A DNA stretch of 19,536 bases from Candidatus Pelearchaeum sp. (GTDB lineage: Archaea > Thermoproteota > Nitrososphaeria_A > Caldarchaeales > Caldarchaeaceae): assembly GCA_015520425.1 (NCBI GenBank), contig WAQC01000021.1:1-19536 (forward strand). Direction: 5' to 3'. Under the pieces are notes generated by a model, which searched no databases, was not told where the DNA came from, and was given only the letters and a program-made list of their open reading frames with translations. A program made the position numbers and the translations under genes. Shown here in pieces: positions 1-7,430 of this stretch (positions are counted from its first letter, which is position 1; each line of letters begins with the position of its first letter).

Positions 1-115
1 CCTCTGGGTAAAACCTCATGACAATTTCACGAATCTCCTCAGCGGCCTCTCTCCAGTTATTCAAATAAGCAAGTCTGCGCCTCGCGTTTTCAGCAAGTAT
101 ATCAAACTCAGACAT
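1..115 (-). CDS. 5' fragment of a gene, possibly nucleotidyltransferase
   Basis: The window cuts this gene; only about 38 N-terminal residues are visible, starting MSEFDILAENARRRLAYLNN. The charged helical stretch with LNNWREAAEEIREI followed by an MRFYPE turn resembles the lead-in helix of archaeal minimal nucleotidyltransferases, which is normally followed by a strand carrying the GSV/GSR active-site motif. That motif lies outside the window, so the assignment is inference. The ATG at 115 is preceded by GGTG about nine bases upstream on the minus strand. A TATA-like element lies at about 183-190, giving a leader of roughly 45 nt. In-frame ATGs at 163 and 166 are possible but would add an unlikely Cys/Arg-rich extension. 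Confidence 0.45.
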   Translation of the reverse strand, partial: MSEFDILAENARRRLAYLNNWREAAEEIREIVMRFYPE

Positions 116-180
116 CTCTAAGCACCTTGAAAAGCTCCTCATAAGACAAGCCCTTAGCGCCATCATCTACCACGTATGCA

Positions 181-191
181 GGTTATATAGA
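181..191 (-). promoter_or_regulatory. TATA box for the 5'-truncated minus-strand gene
   Basis: Read on the minus strand this is CTATATAACC, a good archaeal box A. It sits between the end of the PurP-like gene and the partial gene at 115. Predicted transcription start is near position 160. Confidence 0.45.
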
Positions 192-194
192 GTT

Positions 195-1628
195 TTACGT
201 AACCAGCTCCGCCAGCCTCCCTTTGCGTGTGGCTCGCCTAATCTCCAGAGCTATCCTGTCGCCCGTGCTCATTTGGCGTTGGTATCTGGCGTTGGCGTAC
301 TGTGCTCCTATTCCCATATGGACGTTTGTCCCGCCGCCATGCCGTAGTGCTACGTCCTGGGTTACTGGTATGTGCATCACCACCTCTTGTGTGGGCGCGT
401 CGTATAGCCCGTAGTCCTCTGGCCTAGCCGCGTCGCCTGTTGTTGCGTATACCAGCTTGGTCGTGGGTGTGTAGCCGTACTTGCTCGCCTTATCCCACGT
501 TATTATGGTCTGCAGGCACCACGCCCCGATTATCCCAGGCTCCTCATGCTCCGCGAGTGTTAGGAGTAGGGCGTCGGCGCATTTGAGCACATCCTTGAGC
601 AGGGACTCGCGCATACTAACCATAGAATGGAGCGTTACCTCAAATGATGGTATGGTCTTCTCCTCTATCTTCTTCCTCACCGATAGCGGCATTCGTGTTA
701 GGCCGTCTAGTATGCTCTCGCGCCTCTCGTCTATTGAGAGTAGCTCATTGGCTAGGCATTTTCTTGCTTGTTCTATTGTTAGGCCGTGCAGCCTTGCCAG
801 CGCGTCGTCAACGTCTCCCCATTCCTCGCCTGCGTTGAGCGGTGAGTAGAAGAAGTTGAAGTTAGCATGGGGGCCTAGGACTATCTGCTCCACACGCGCG
901 TTCTCAAGCTGCTCTCTACCCAGGTTGCCTGCCTCAACCTCTCTCTCCACCTTCTCCTCCAAGTCGCTGGAGTCCGCCGCGAAGATGAAGACGCGCTCAA
1001 ACTCCCGCTTGGCGTGCTCGGCCTTCAAAAGCATAGGCTCGTCCACTGGCTCGCGGAACCTAATACCCCTGCCAGAGACCTCGTAGCTATACTTCCTGGG
1101 CGTGGGTATCCCAGCCTTCTCGGCGAACCAGTAATAATCCCGCTCAATCTCCCCCCTGTTCTCCACTTTTAGGAGCTTCCTAGAGCCTAGTATCGGGACT
1201 GCGAACTTCTCCTCTATCAAGCTGCATCTCTCGTCTCCCCCAACATAGACGGAGAACGCCCTGTTAGGGACTTGGACGCACTCCAGCTCCACGAGGTCAT
1301 CAACATACTTGAGAATCTCATCATACCTGTCCAGGACTAGGATTGCGAGGCTCCATTCCTTCCTGCGTCTCAGGTCTGCTGGGTCTTCGCACACCGCTAC
1401 GTCGCGCCTGCATATTTCTGGGATGTCTTCCAGCTCCTCGCGCGGCTTGCCTACGATTATGTTCTGGAGGTAGATTATCGCCCTGCCGCGTGTTGTGTAT
1501 ATTATTGAGCGGAGCCCGTAGTTCCGTGCTCCTGAACGCGCGTCTAGAGCTGAGTGTGAGCCCAGTATTAGCTCTACAGGCTCGCGGTAGCGTTTGGCTA
1601 TCTCCTGCATCTCTGCGCGCTCAATCAT
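195..1628 (-). CDS. PurP-like ATP-grasp protein (DUF1246/DUF1297)
   Basis: The 477-residue product has the hallmarks of archaeal PurP, the ATP- and formate-dependent enzyme that formylates AICAR in purine synthesis. GSHSALD is at residues 23-29, the N-terminal nucleotide-binding (DUF1246) signature. NFFYSPL is at 258-264, GIIGAWCLQ at 365-373, GGGTN at 431-435 and MSTGDRIALEI at 453-463, all in the C-terminal ATP-grasp (DUF1297) part. It is about 110 residues longer than a typical PurP; much of the excess is an insertion around 381-428 between two conserved strands. Crenarchaea carry several PurP paralogs, so this may be a relative with another substrate rather than the true IMP-pathway enzyme. 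No purine genes flank it. The ATG at 1628 fits a leaderless transcript, with an AT-rich GATAATATTAT element about 25 nt upstream. Confidence 0.8.
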   Translation of the reverse strand: MIERAEMQEIAKRYREPVELILGSHSALDARSGARNYGLRSIIYTTRGRAIIYLQNIIVGKPREELEDIPEICRRDVAVCEDPADLRRRKEWSLAILVLDRYDEILKYVDDLVELECVQVPNRAFSVYVGGDERCSLIEEKFAVPILGSRKLLKVENRGEIERDYYWFAEKAGIPTPRKYSYEVSGRGIRFREPVDEPMLLKAEHAKREFERVFIFAADSSDLEEKVEREVEAGNLGREQLENARVEQIVLGPHANFNFFYSPLNAGEEWGDVDDALARLHGLTIEQARKCLANELLSIDERRESILDGLTRMPLSVRKKIEEKTIPSFEVTLHSMVSMRESLLKDVLKCADALLLTLAEHEEPGIIGAWCLQTIITWDKASKYGYTPTTKLVYATTGDAARPEDYGLYDAPTQEVVMHIPVTQDVALRHGGGTNVHMGIGAQYANARYQRQMSTGDRIALEIRRATRKGRLAELVT

Positions 1629-1664
1629 GACAACCCCCAGCAGGCTATGGCCATAATATTATCA

Positions 1665-3341
1665 TTATCGCGGCTGGGGCTGCGCGTAGGCCCTTCTCCG
1701 CCGCTCCACTATCCCGCGCCTCACGCTGGTGAAGTAGCCCCGCTCCTCCTGTACCAGCCGCTCATAATCCTCGGCAAGCCCTATCGCCTCGCGCGTGTCT
1801 AGGCTGCTTATGGCGGAGATTAGGTGGGGATATGTGCGCACCCTATAGTCGCGCTCCGTTAGCTTCCTCCGCTTACACTCCTCCAGCTCGCTATAGAGCA
1901 CCTCAAGAATAGCGTTGGTATCGTGGGTACTGGCATCCCCAGACCGCTCATACGTGTCCTTCTGGTAGAGGAAGATGAAGTCAAAGGGCATCGCATCAAC
2001 CTGCATGGCGTGGAATGTTGTTTCATAGACCTTGAGGTAGGGCTGTTGTGATACTGTTATGTATTTGAATCCAGCGGCGCGGAGGGCTGACATGAATGCA
2101 GCAACTATGCGCATGTCCTTGCTGTTGAATGTTGAGACGAGCGGCGCCCCATCCTTGAGCACCCGCCAGCACTCGGCGAAGACTTCGCGAAGGCCTTCTG
2201 AGTAGTCCATTAACGAGAGGCCGCGAGTCTCATTGACTATGACTTCTCCGCTCTTTGGGGATAGTTCGCCGTCCCACCAGAGGAAGTAGTCGGAGAGCTC
2301 TGCATAATTTACGTTCCCGCCATATGGGGGGTCTGTTATCACCGCGTCTATGGAGCTGTCGGGTATTGGTAGTCTTCGCGCGTCCATGTTGAGAACCATG
2401 AAGCTGGCCTCCCCAGTGAGTAGCTGGCCGAAGCTACCCGCCTCAACCGCGTAGCATCCTATATGCTCGTTGGTGTATCGCTTACCCCTAGCGACGGCCC
2501 TAGCCCTGTTAAGAAACTGGCGCCACACATTAATCTCCAGATACCTTGGGTATATCCAGTAAGCGTGCATGGCCCAGCCCTCTATTACCCCGCCCCGCCT
2601 ATGGCTCATCTTGCTAGCCCACTTCAGCGTGCTGCTGAGGGCTAGCTTGAGGAAGCTTCTGGTCTCATCATCAGTCGGGCATCTCTCAATAGCTTCGCGG
2701 AGAAGGAGGAGAGCTGTGAGGTTGCGCTGTGTGAATAGCTCGTGGAAATATCTATAGCCGCGTCTAAGCAGGTCACGCGTCTTCTCTCCCAGAGGTATGC
2801 TGACCACTCTATACCCCTTAGGCGTCGGGTTTTGGCTCAGGTCGTTTTCGGATGGTTCTTTCACCCCTCTATACCCGCAGAGGCGGCATGACAGCTTGAG
2901 CATGAGTAGCTTATCGTCTTGGCTTGAGTATTCGCCCCACTCCACCTCTGCCCTAGCGCCGCATCTGGGGCATGAGGCGGAATAGATACCCCGCATCACG
3001 CTTCCCAGCTCGTTTTCCAGCCACGCGAGGGCTGAGGAGAAGGAAGACAGGTCAAGGGGCTTGGCTTCATGCCTCATGATAAACACCGCCAGGGGATTGA
3101 TGTCAGCAGCCACAACGCGGCGGCGCGTGATGAGCCCCTCAACCAGCGTAACACCACCGCCAGCGAAGGGGTCCAGAACAATATCCCCCTCGCGCGTGAA
3201 TGCCGTGATTAGCCTGCGGAACACCAGCCAGGGGCGGCGCGCCCAGAACTTGTGCATCATGTATGGTGGGGAGTGGGTAGCTGAGCGCACTACCCCAAGC
3301 TGTTTAAGCCTCTCCTCCAGCGCCTCGCGCAGGCTCGTCAT
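1665..3341 (-). CDS. Orphan Zn-ribbon adenine/cytosine DNA methylase
   Basis: This is an SAM-dependent amino-methyltransferase, probably acting on exocyclic amines in DNA. Counting from the chosen start, an N-terminal SPPYMMHKFWARRPW segment is followed by motif I DPFAGGGVT (57-65). A Cys4 zinc ribbon comes next (CPRCG near 124 and CRLCG near 152). The catalytic motif IV DPPYG is at 337-341, followed by NVNYAELSDYFLWW. The order motif I, insert, motif IV puts the possible target-recognition region between them. I chose the ATG at 3341 because GGAGG lies just upstream. The reading frame extends to an ATG at 3416, adding 25 residues of weak character. No restriction endonuclease is adjacent, so it is either a solitary methylase or acts on another nucleic acid. 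Family resemblance is to archaeal Zn-ribbon methylases of the DUF1156/N6_N4_Mtase type. Confidence 0.8.
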   Translation of the reverse strand: MTSLREALEERLKQLGVVRSATHSPPYMMHKFWARRPWLVFRRLITAFTREGDIVLDPFAGGGVTLVEGLITRRRVVAADINPLAVFIMRHEAKPLDLSSFSSALAWLENELGSVMRGIYSASCPRCGARAEVEWGEYSSQDDKLLMLKLSCRLCGYRGVKEPSENDLSQNPTPKGYRVVSIPLGEKTRDLLRRGYRYFHELFTQRNLTALLLLREAIERCPTDDETRSFLKLALSSTLKWASKMSHRRGGVIEGWAMHAYWIYPRYLEINVWRQFLNRARAVARGKRYTNEHIGCYAVEAGSFGQLLTGEASFMVLNMDARRLPIPDSSIDAVITDPPYGGNVNYAELSDYFLWWDGELSPKSGEVIVNETRGLSLMDYSEGLREVFAECWRVLKDGAPLVSTFNSKDMRIVAAFMSALRAAGFKYITVSQQPYLKVYETTFHAMQVDAMPFDFIFLYQKDTYERSGDASTHDTNAILEVLYSELEECKRRKLTERDYRVRTYPHLISAISSLDTREAIGLAEDYERLVQEERGYFTSVRRGIVERRRRAYAQPQPR

Positions 3342-3508
3342 AGCCCTTCCTCCAGAAGCCCCCTTTACGTGATAGCGGCCAAAAGAGGCCTGCGGAAAGA
3401 GCTTTAAACCTACCACGCTAATAAAGTAAAGGGTTTTCTTAAAACAGCGCTTTATTATTAAAATATAGTAAGGCTTTACCGCCCTGGCCGAAAGGGATTA
3501 GACTCCCG

Positions 3509-3517
3509 TTTATATAT
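3509..3517 (+). promoter_or_regulatory. TATA box for the Lrp-like gene
   Basis: TTTATATAT centred about 28 nt before the ATG at 3541. The spacing predicts a leaderless transcript. Confidence 0.6.
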
Positions 3518-3540
3518 CGGCTATCATAACATCAACACAA

Positions 3541-3774
3541 ATGGCGCTCGCATTCCTTCTGCTCAATGTCAAGCCAGGCCACGAGGATGAAGTATTGAAG
3601 GAGCTCTCTTCAATCCCTGAGGTTAGGGAGGCGCGCCGCGTCTTCGGGGTGTATGATGCGGTCGTCAAGGTTGAGGCGGAAAGCATGGAGAAGCTCAAGG
3701 AAGTGGTAAACCGCCGCGTCAAGAGGCTCTACAACGTAACCTCAATAACCTCGCTCATAGTAGTCTCAAGCTAA
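3541..3774 (+). CDS. Stand-alone Lrp/AsnC ligand-binding (RAM) domain protein
   Basis: The 77-residue product is the effector-binding alpha/beta domain of Lrp/AsnC regulators without the DNA-binding helix-turn-helix. Typical features are the opening strand ALAFLLLNVKPG, the helix EDEVLKELSSIPEV, then RRVFGVYDAVVKVEAES and the helix MEKLKEVVNRRV, ending on a strand. Known stand-alone members form oligomers, bind amino acids or other small ligands, and may act on full-length Lrp proteins. No full-length Lrp gene is near. The gene starts right where a leaderless transcript would begin, and a separate TATA box follows it, so it is probably monocistronic. Fold assignment is firm; ligand and partner are unknown. 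Confidence 0.85.
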   Translation: MALAFLLLNVKPGHEDEVLKELSSIPEVREARRVFGVYDAVVKVEAESMEKLKEVVNRRVKRLYNVTSITSLIVVSS

Positions 3775-3776
3775 GC

Positions 3777-3785
3777 CTATATATC
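3777..3785 (+). promoter_or_regulatory. TATA box for the GTPBP1-like gene
   Basis: CTATATATC just after the stop of the preceding gene. Predicted transcription start is near 3804-3807, giving a leader of about 15 nt before the GTG at 3820. Confidence 0.5.
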
Positions 3786-3819
3786 TGTGTGGAGCGTTGC
3801 TTGATGCGAAGGCCAGTAG

Positions 3820-5397
3820 GTGTTGAAGCTGAGGCTCAGCCTCCCACACGGAGAGGATAGACACATAGAGTTTAAGGAGCGTCTCATCTCCAGCATTCAT
3901 CTAAAGCATGAGAAGAAACAACACCTGGCTAGCCAGATGAAGTATCGCCTAACGCAGGGTGGTGGGAAGGCTGTCTATATACTCGGCGTGAGCGACGAGG
4001 GACAGGCGGTAGGGCTTTCTGAGATTGAGTTTGAGGAGAGCCTCAATGTTCTGCGCGCTGTTGCGGCTGAATGCGGCGCAGTTATAGAGCGTGTGGAGCG
4101 CTTCCAGGAGGATTCCAAGATAATAGGCCGCGTGATAATCTCCAGCTACGCCCCCACGATACAGAATCACATCATCGTAGCTGTGGCTGGGCATGTGAAT
4201 CATGGAAAATCAACGCTCCTAGCCTGCCTCATGACGGGACAGCCCGACGATGGTAAGAAGTGGCTCTACCTAGACACCCTACCCCACGAGATTGAACGCA
4301 ACCTCTCGGCAGACGTTCATTTCGCCCTCCTAGGGTTTAGGGAAGGCAAGCCCTGCCTAATCTCCAACCCACTAGACAGAAATGAGCGGAGCAAAATCGC
4401 CCTAGAGGCGGAGAAGCTGGTAAGCTTCATAGACACAGTAGGCCATGAGCCCTGGCTCAGGACAACAATACGCGGAATCCTGGGACAGGACATAGACTAT
4501 GGAATCCTCGTGGTAGCTGCTGACGACGGCCCAACGCACATCACGCGAGAGCATCTGGGAATAATGCTGGCCATGAAGCTCCCAGTGATAGTATGCGTAA
4601 CGAAGGCGGATAAAGTGAGCGCCGAGAGGCTGGACGAGGTAGAGGAAAGCGTATCATCACTCCTCAAGAGGGTTGGGAGAGTCCCATACCGAATAACAAC
4701 GGAGGAAGACCTAGACGTTGTCCGCGACAAGCTCTCAGTAGTAGTTCCGATAATCAGGACAGCAGCACCCAGCTTACAGGGATATGAGAAGCTATACGCG
4801 CTCCTCAGCTCCCTACCCAGCAGACAGAAACCAGTAAACGAGCCGTTCCTACTGTATGTTGATAGGGTGTATAATGTTGAGGGTGTCGGCAGCGTGGTTT
4901 CGGGCTCGGTGAAGCAGGGGAGGCTCATAGCTGGGAGCGAGCTCCTCATAGGCCCAGACGAGAAGGGTAGGTTCAGGCAGGTGAAGGCGCGGAGCATAGA
5001 GATGCACTATGCCCGAATAACGGAGGCGGAGGCTGGCTACATAATAGGCGTAGCTGTGAGAGGCGTGAAGCATGATATGCTCCATCGCGGCATGATACTC
5101 TGCGACTCCACGCTCAGCCCCAGAGCAGTGAGAAGATTTGAAGCAGACATAATGGTGCTAACACACCCAACAAGAATACGGGACGGCTACGAGCCAGTGC
5201 TACACTGCCACACAATATCATCAACCGTAAAGCTAACCCTCCTAGACAAGGAATACCTCAAGGCAGGCGAGACAGGAAGAGTTGAAATGGCCTTCAAGTA
5301 CCGCCCCTGGTATATACGCGAGGGGGATAGATTCGTATTCCGCGAAGGCAAGACAAAAGGAATAGGGACGATAACACGCATAGTTGAGGAGGCCTAA
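3820..5397 (+). CDS. GTPBP1-like translational GTPase
   Basis: This 525-residue protein belongs to the EF1A/EF-Tu superfamily, in the GTPBP1/GP-1 branch. An N-terminal domain (1-115) contains LASQMKYRLTQGGGKAVYILG, as in GTPBP1 relatives. It is followed by the G domain: G1 GHVNHGKST (124-132), G3 DTVGHE (205-210) and G4 TKAD (261-264). EF-Tu-like beta-barrel domains II and III follow (about 340-525), with VEGVGSVVSGSV and the closing IGTITRIVEE. Eukaryotic members are linked to ribosome rescue and mRNA surveillance; the archaeal role is less clear, so a ribosome-linked function is inference. A TAG stop directly precedes the GTG at 3820, so no earlier in-frame start exists; TTG at 3823 is possible. 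An out-of-frame ATG lies at 3804 near the predicted transcript start. Confidence 0.87.
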   Translation: MLKLRLSLPHGEDRHIEFKERLISSIHLKHEKKQHLASQMKYRLTQGGGKAVYILGVSDEGQAVGLSEIEFEESLNVLRAVAAECGAVIERVERFQEDSKIIGRVIISSYAPTIQNHIIVAVAGHVNHGKSTLLACLMTGQPDDGKKWLYLDTLPHEIERNLSADVHFALLGFREGKPCLISNPLDRNERSKIALEAEKLVSFIDTVGHEPWLRTTIRGILGQDIDYGILVVAADDGPTHITREHLGIMLAMKLPVIVCVTKADKVSAERLDEVEESVSSLLKRVGRVPYRITTEEDLDVVRDKLSVVVPIIRTAAPSLQGYEKLYALLSSLPSRQKPVNEPFLLYVDRVYNVEGVGSVVSGSVKQGRLIAGSELLIGPDEKGRFRQVKARSIEMHYARITEAEAGYIIGVAVRGVKHDMLHRGMILCDSTLSPRAVRRFEADIMVLTHPTRIRDGYEPVLHCHTISSTVKLTLLDKEYLKAGETGRVEMAFKYRPWYIREGDRFVFREGKTKGIGTITRIVEEA

Positions 5398-5414
5398 AAC
5401 ATTAAGGGCTACGC

Positions 5415-5424
5415 TCATATATCC
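5415..5424 (+). promoter_or_regulatory. TATA box for the CARF-HTH gene
   Basis: TCATATATCC about 20-25 nt before the TTG at 5440. The spacing favours a leaderless transcript. Confidence 0.5.
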
Positions 5425-5439
5425 TAAGGCTGTAAATCC

Positions 5440-6138
5440 TTGTCGGAGCAGGACGTGCTTGAGGAGAAGGCTAGACAAGACATAGCCCGCGACACGCTAC
5501 ATATAGCAACCTTCGGGGAGGAAGATAAGGACGCCATACTCGTGGGGATACGCTACCTCCCGATAACCAAGCTCATACTCATAACCGTTGAGAGTGAGCG
5601 TGAGAACGCGCATATATTCGCTGGCCAGCTCGCGACCGCGCTCAAGATAGCGACGGAAGTCCATGTGATTGAGAAGCCACTCCTATACAACACGATTATG
5701 CGCTTCAGAAAAATCGTAGAGGAGAATAAGGGGCGTTTTGACGAGATAATCGTTAATGCGAGTAGTGGTGATAAGCAGCTTGGCTGCGCCGCTCTCACGG
5801 CCTCGTTCATCAATGGGCTGAAGACGATAGCGATAGACGGCAACCACCCAGTTCTCCTGCCCATAATCAGGCTGAGCTACAACGAGATAATCTCGGAAGC
5901 CAAGATGAACATCCTAAAAGCCCTAGACAGCGCTGGGGGCGCTGTAAAAGACCTGACGGAGCTGAGTAGGCTAACAGGCTACGGCAAGCCGCTGCTAAGC
6001 TACCACATCAACGGCTCGGAAGACAGCAAGGGGCTGCTCCAGCTAGGGCTCGTCCGCGTGGAGAAACAGCGCCGCGACCGCTCCAGCATAAGCATAACCG
6101 AGCTGGGGAAGATGCTCCTAGCAGGGCTATCCAGCTAG
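5440..6138 (+). CDS. CARF-HTH transcriptional regulator, Csa3-like
   Basis: The 232-residue protein has an N-terminal Rossmann-like domain. It opens with HIATFGEEDKDAILVGIRYL and carries NASSGDKQLG at 106-115. That loop matches the ligand-binding turn (usually N-x-T/S-G-G-x-K) of CARF domains in Csa3-type regulators. A winged helix-turn-helix occupies about 155-232, with the recognition region near LTGYGKPLLSYHING and a wing around KQRRDRSSISI. CARF domains sense cyclic oligoadenylates or related nucleotides, and Csa3-type proteins regulate CRISPR genes, but no array or cas gene lies in this window. It could be a dispersed Csa3 or a regulator of an unrelated process. The TTG start is supported by its distance from the TATA box; a GTG at 5455 is the alternative. 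Confidence 0.75.
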   Translation: MSEQDVLEEKARQDIARDTLHIATFGEEDKDAILVGIRYLPITKLILITVESERENAHIFAGQLATALKIATEVHVIEKPLLYNTIMRFRKIVEENKGRFDEIIVNASSGDKQLGCAALTASFINGLKTIAIDGNHPVLLPIIRLSYNEIISEAKMNILKALDSAGGAVKDLTELSRLTGYGKPLLSYHINGSEDSKGLLQLGLVRVEKQRRDRSSISITELGKMLLAGLSS

Positions 6139-6236
6139 TCCATCAATTACCCAACTCCTAACCCAAAACCAAGAGGTCTAGGAACTTCACTATATAAGCG
6201 CGGTCGTATAATGTTATCAGAACGATTAAAGGCTAT

Positions 6237-6247
6237 GGCTTTAAGCC
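6237..6247 (+). promoter_or_regulatory. Inverted repeat overlapping a TATA-like element
   Basis: GGCTTTAAGCC is a 5-bp inverted repeat around one base, centred about 37 nt before the ATG at 6279 and containing CTTTAAG, which could be the TATA box. The palindromic TGCATGCA follows at once. Another TATA candidate, TATATAAG, lies near 6191. A repressor site covering the promoter is possible. Confidence 0.3.
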
Positions 6248-6278
6248 TGCATGCATAGTTAGCCTGTGCTGTAAAGCT

Positions 6279-7430
6279 ATGCCCAGTAGGTTTGTGGTTG
6301 TGGGTTTGGTTGTTGCGCTCGTCGCGTTGGCTGGGGTTGCTGCGCGCTTGGCGTTTGACAGCAGTATTGACGCCACCATACGCGGCGAGGCCGAGACTAG
6401 AGTAGGCAAAACCCCCAGCTACATAGCCGTTAGCACCACACGCCTCCCAAACGGCCTTGAGGTGAGGTACGTCGTGCCGCCAGATGAGATAGTCTCAGGC
6501 GGCCCGCCGAAGGATGGTATTCCATCAATAGACAGCCCAGTCTTCGTCTCCGCGAAAGAGGCTGAGAGCTTCATGAACCCTGATGACATGGTTATAGGGC
6601 TTTACTACAAGGGTGTGGCGCGGGCGTACCCGCATAAGATACTCGTATGGCACGAGATAGTGAATGACGTGGTCGCTGGAGACCCGATAGCAGTTACCTA
6701 CTGCCCCCTCTGCTACACCTCAATAGCATTCCTCCGCGTGATAGACGGCGAGCCTGTGGAGTTTGGTGTTTCTGGGAGGCTCTTCAACAGCAACCTAGTC
6801 ATGTATGATAGGAGAACGGACACGCTCTGGAGCCAGCAGTGGGGGATAGCGATACTCGGCCCCCTCGCTGGGACTGAGCTGAAGATGATACAGGTTGACG
6901 TGATGAGGTGGAGCACGTGGCGCGAGCTTCATCCAGATACGGAGGTGCTCTCACCAGAGACTGGCTATAGCCGCCCCTATGGTGATGACCCCTATGCTGC
7001 GTACCTATACTACACCAGCGACGACATCTGGTTCCCCATCAAGAATCGCGACGACAGGCTTCATCCCAAGACGCTGGTCTATGGGATAATATTGGGGCCA
7101 GAGGCAAAGGCTTACCATGCGGAGACGCTCTATGCGGAGCGCGTGGTTAATGATGAGTTCGCTGGCAGGGCTATTGTTATCTTCAGCCCGATGGAGGGGC
7201 TTGTGAGGGCTTATGAGCGGAGGCTCGGCGGCTCCGTGCTGGAGTTTGAGTGGCGTGATGGCAAGATTGTGGATAAGCAGACTGGGAGCGAGTGGAACGT
7301 CTATGGGGAAGCCGTAGCAGGCCCCCTAGAGGGGAGAAAGCTCAAGGAGATTGTAATCTTTCCAGGCTTCTGGTTTTCTTGGGCTGCCTTCTTCCCAGAC
7401 ATACCGCTCTACGGCGGCGGTGGTGGCTGA
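6279..7430 (+). CDS. Exported DUF3179 family protein
   Basis: The 383-residue protein starts with a hydrophobic segment (about residues 5-24, FVVVGLVVALVALAGVAARLAF) that is likely an uncleaved anchor or signal peptide, so the bulk should lie outside the membrane. The rest matches DUF3179. It has a GIPSIDSPVFVSA segment, a GLYYKGVARAYPHKILVWHEIVND block and the cysteine motif TYCPLCYTS near 145. LWSQQWG and a YAERVVNDEF block follow. The function of DUF3179 is unknown; the paired cysteines suggest metal binding or redox chemistry, which is inference. The C-terminus ends in five glycines. Its stop TGA shares one base with the ATG of the next gene, so translation of the two is probably coupled. 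Confidence 0.82.
   Translation: MPSRFVVVGLVVALVALAGVAARLAFDSSIDATIRGEAETRVGKTPSYIAVSTTRLPNGLEVRYVVPPDEIVSGGPPKDGIPSIDSPVFVSAKEAESFMNPDDMVIGLYYKGVARAYPHKILVWHEIVNDVVAGDPIAVTYCPLCYTSIAFLRVIDGEPVEFGVSGRLFNSNLVMYDRRTDTLWSQQWGIAILGPLAGTELKMIQVDVMRWSTWRELHPDTEVLSPETGYSRPYGDDPYAAYLYYTSDDIWFPIKNRDDRLHPKTLVYGIILGPEAKAYHAETLYAERVVNDEFAGRAIVIFSPMEGLVRAYERRLGGSVLEFEWRDGKIVDKQTGSEWNVYGEAVAGPLEGRKLKEIVIFPGFWFSWAAFFPDIPLYGGGGG

Noticed and set aside
116..173. 21-codon GTG frame overlapping the partial gene at the left end (reads VDDGAKGLSYEELFKVLRDV)
   Set aside because: It looks protein-like but starts only about 13 nt from the TATA box, so a transcript would begin inside it. It may be a remnant; too little to call a gene.
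3342..3416. N-terminal extension of the Zn-ribbon methylase from an ATG at 3416
   Set aside because: The ATG at 3341 has a good GGAGG upstream, and the 25 extra residues carry no methylase feature and overlap the likely promoter.
5440..6138. Nearby CRISPR array implied by the Csa3-like gene
   Set aside because: No series of regularly spaced direct repeats was seen anywhere in the window.
7292..7429. Upstream extension of the small Cys-Cys membrane protein
   Set aside because: It is an Arg-rich shadow of the DUF3179 gene in another frame, and the ATG at 7430 overlaps the preceding stop in a typical coupled arrangement.
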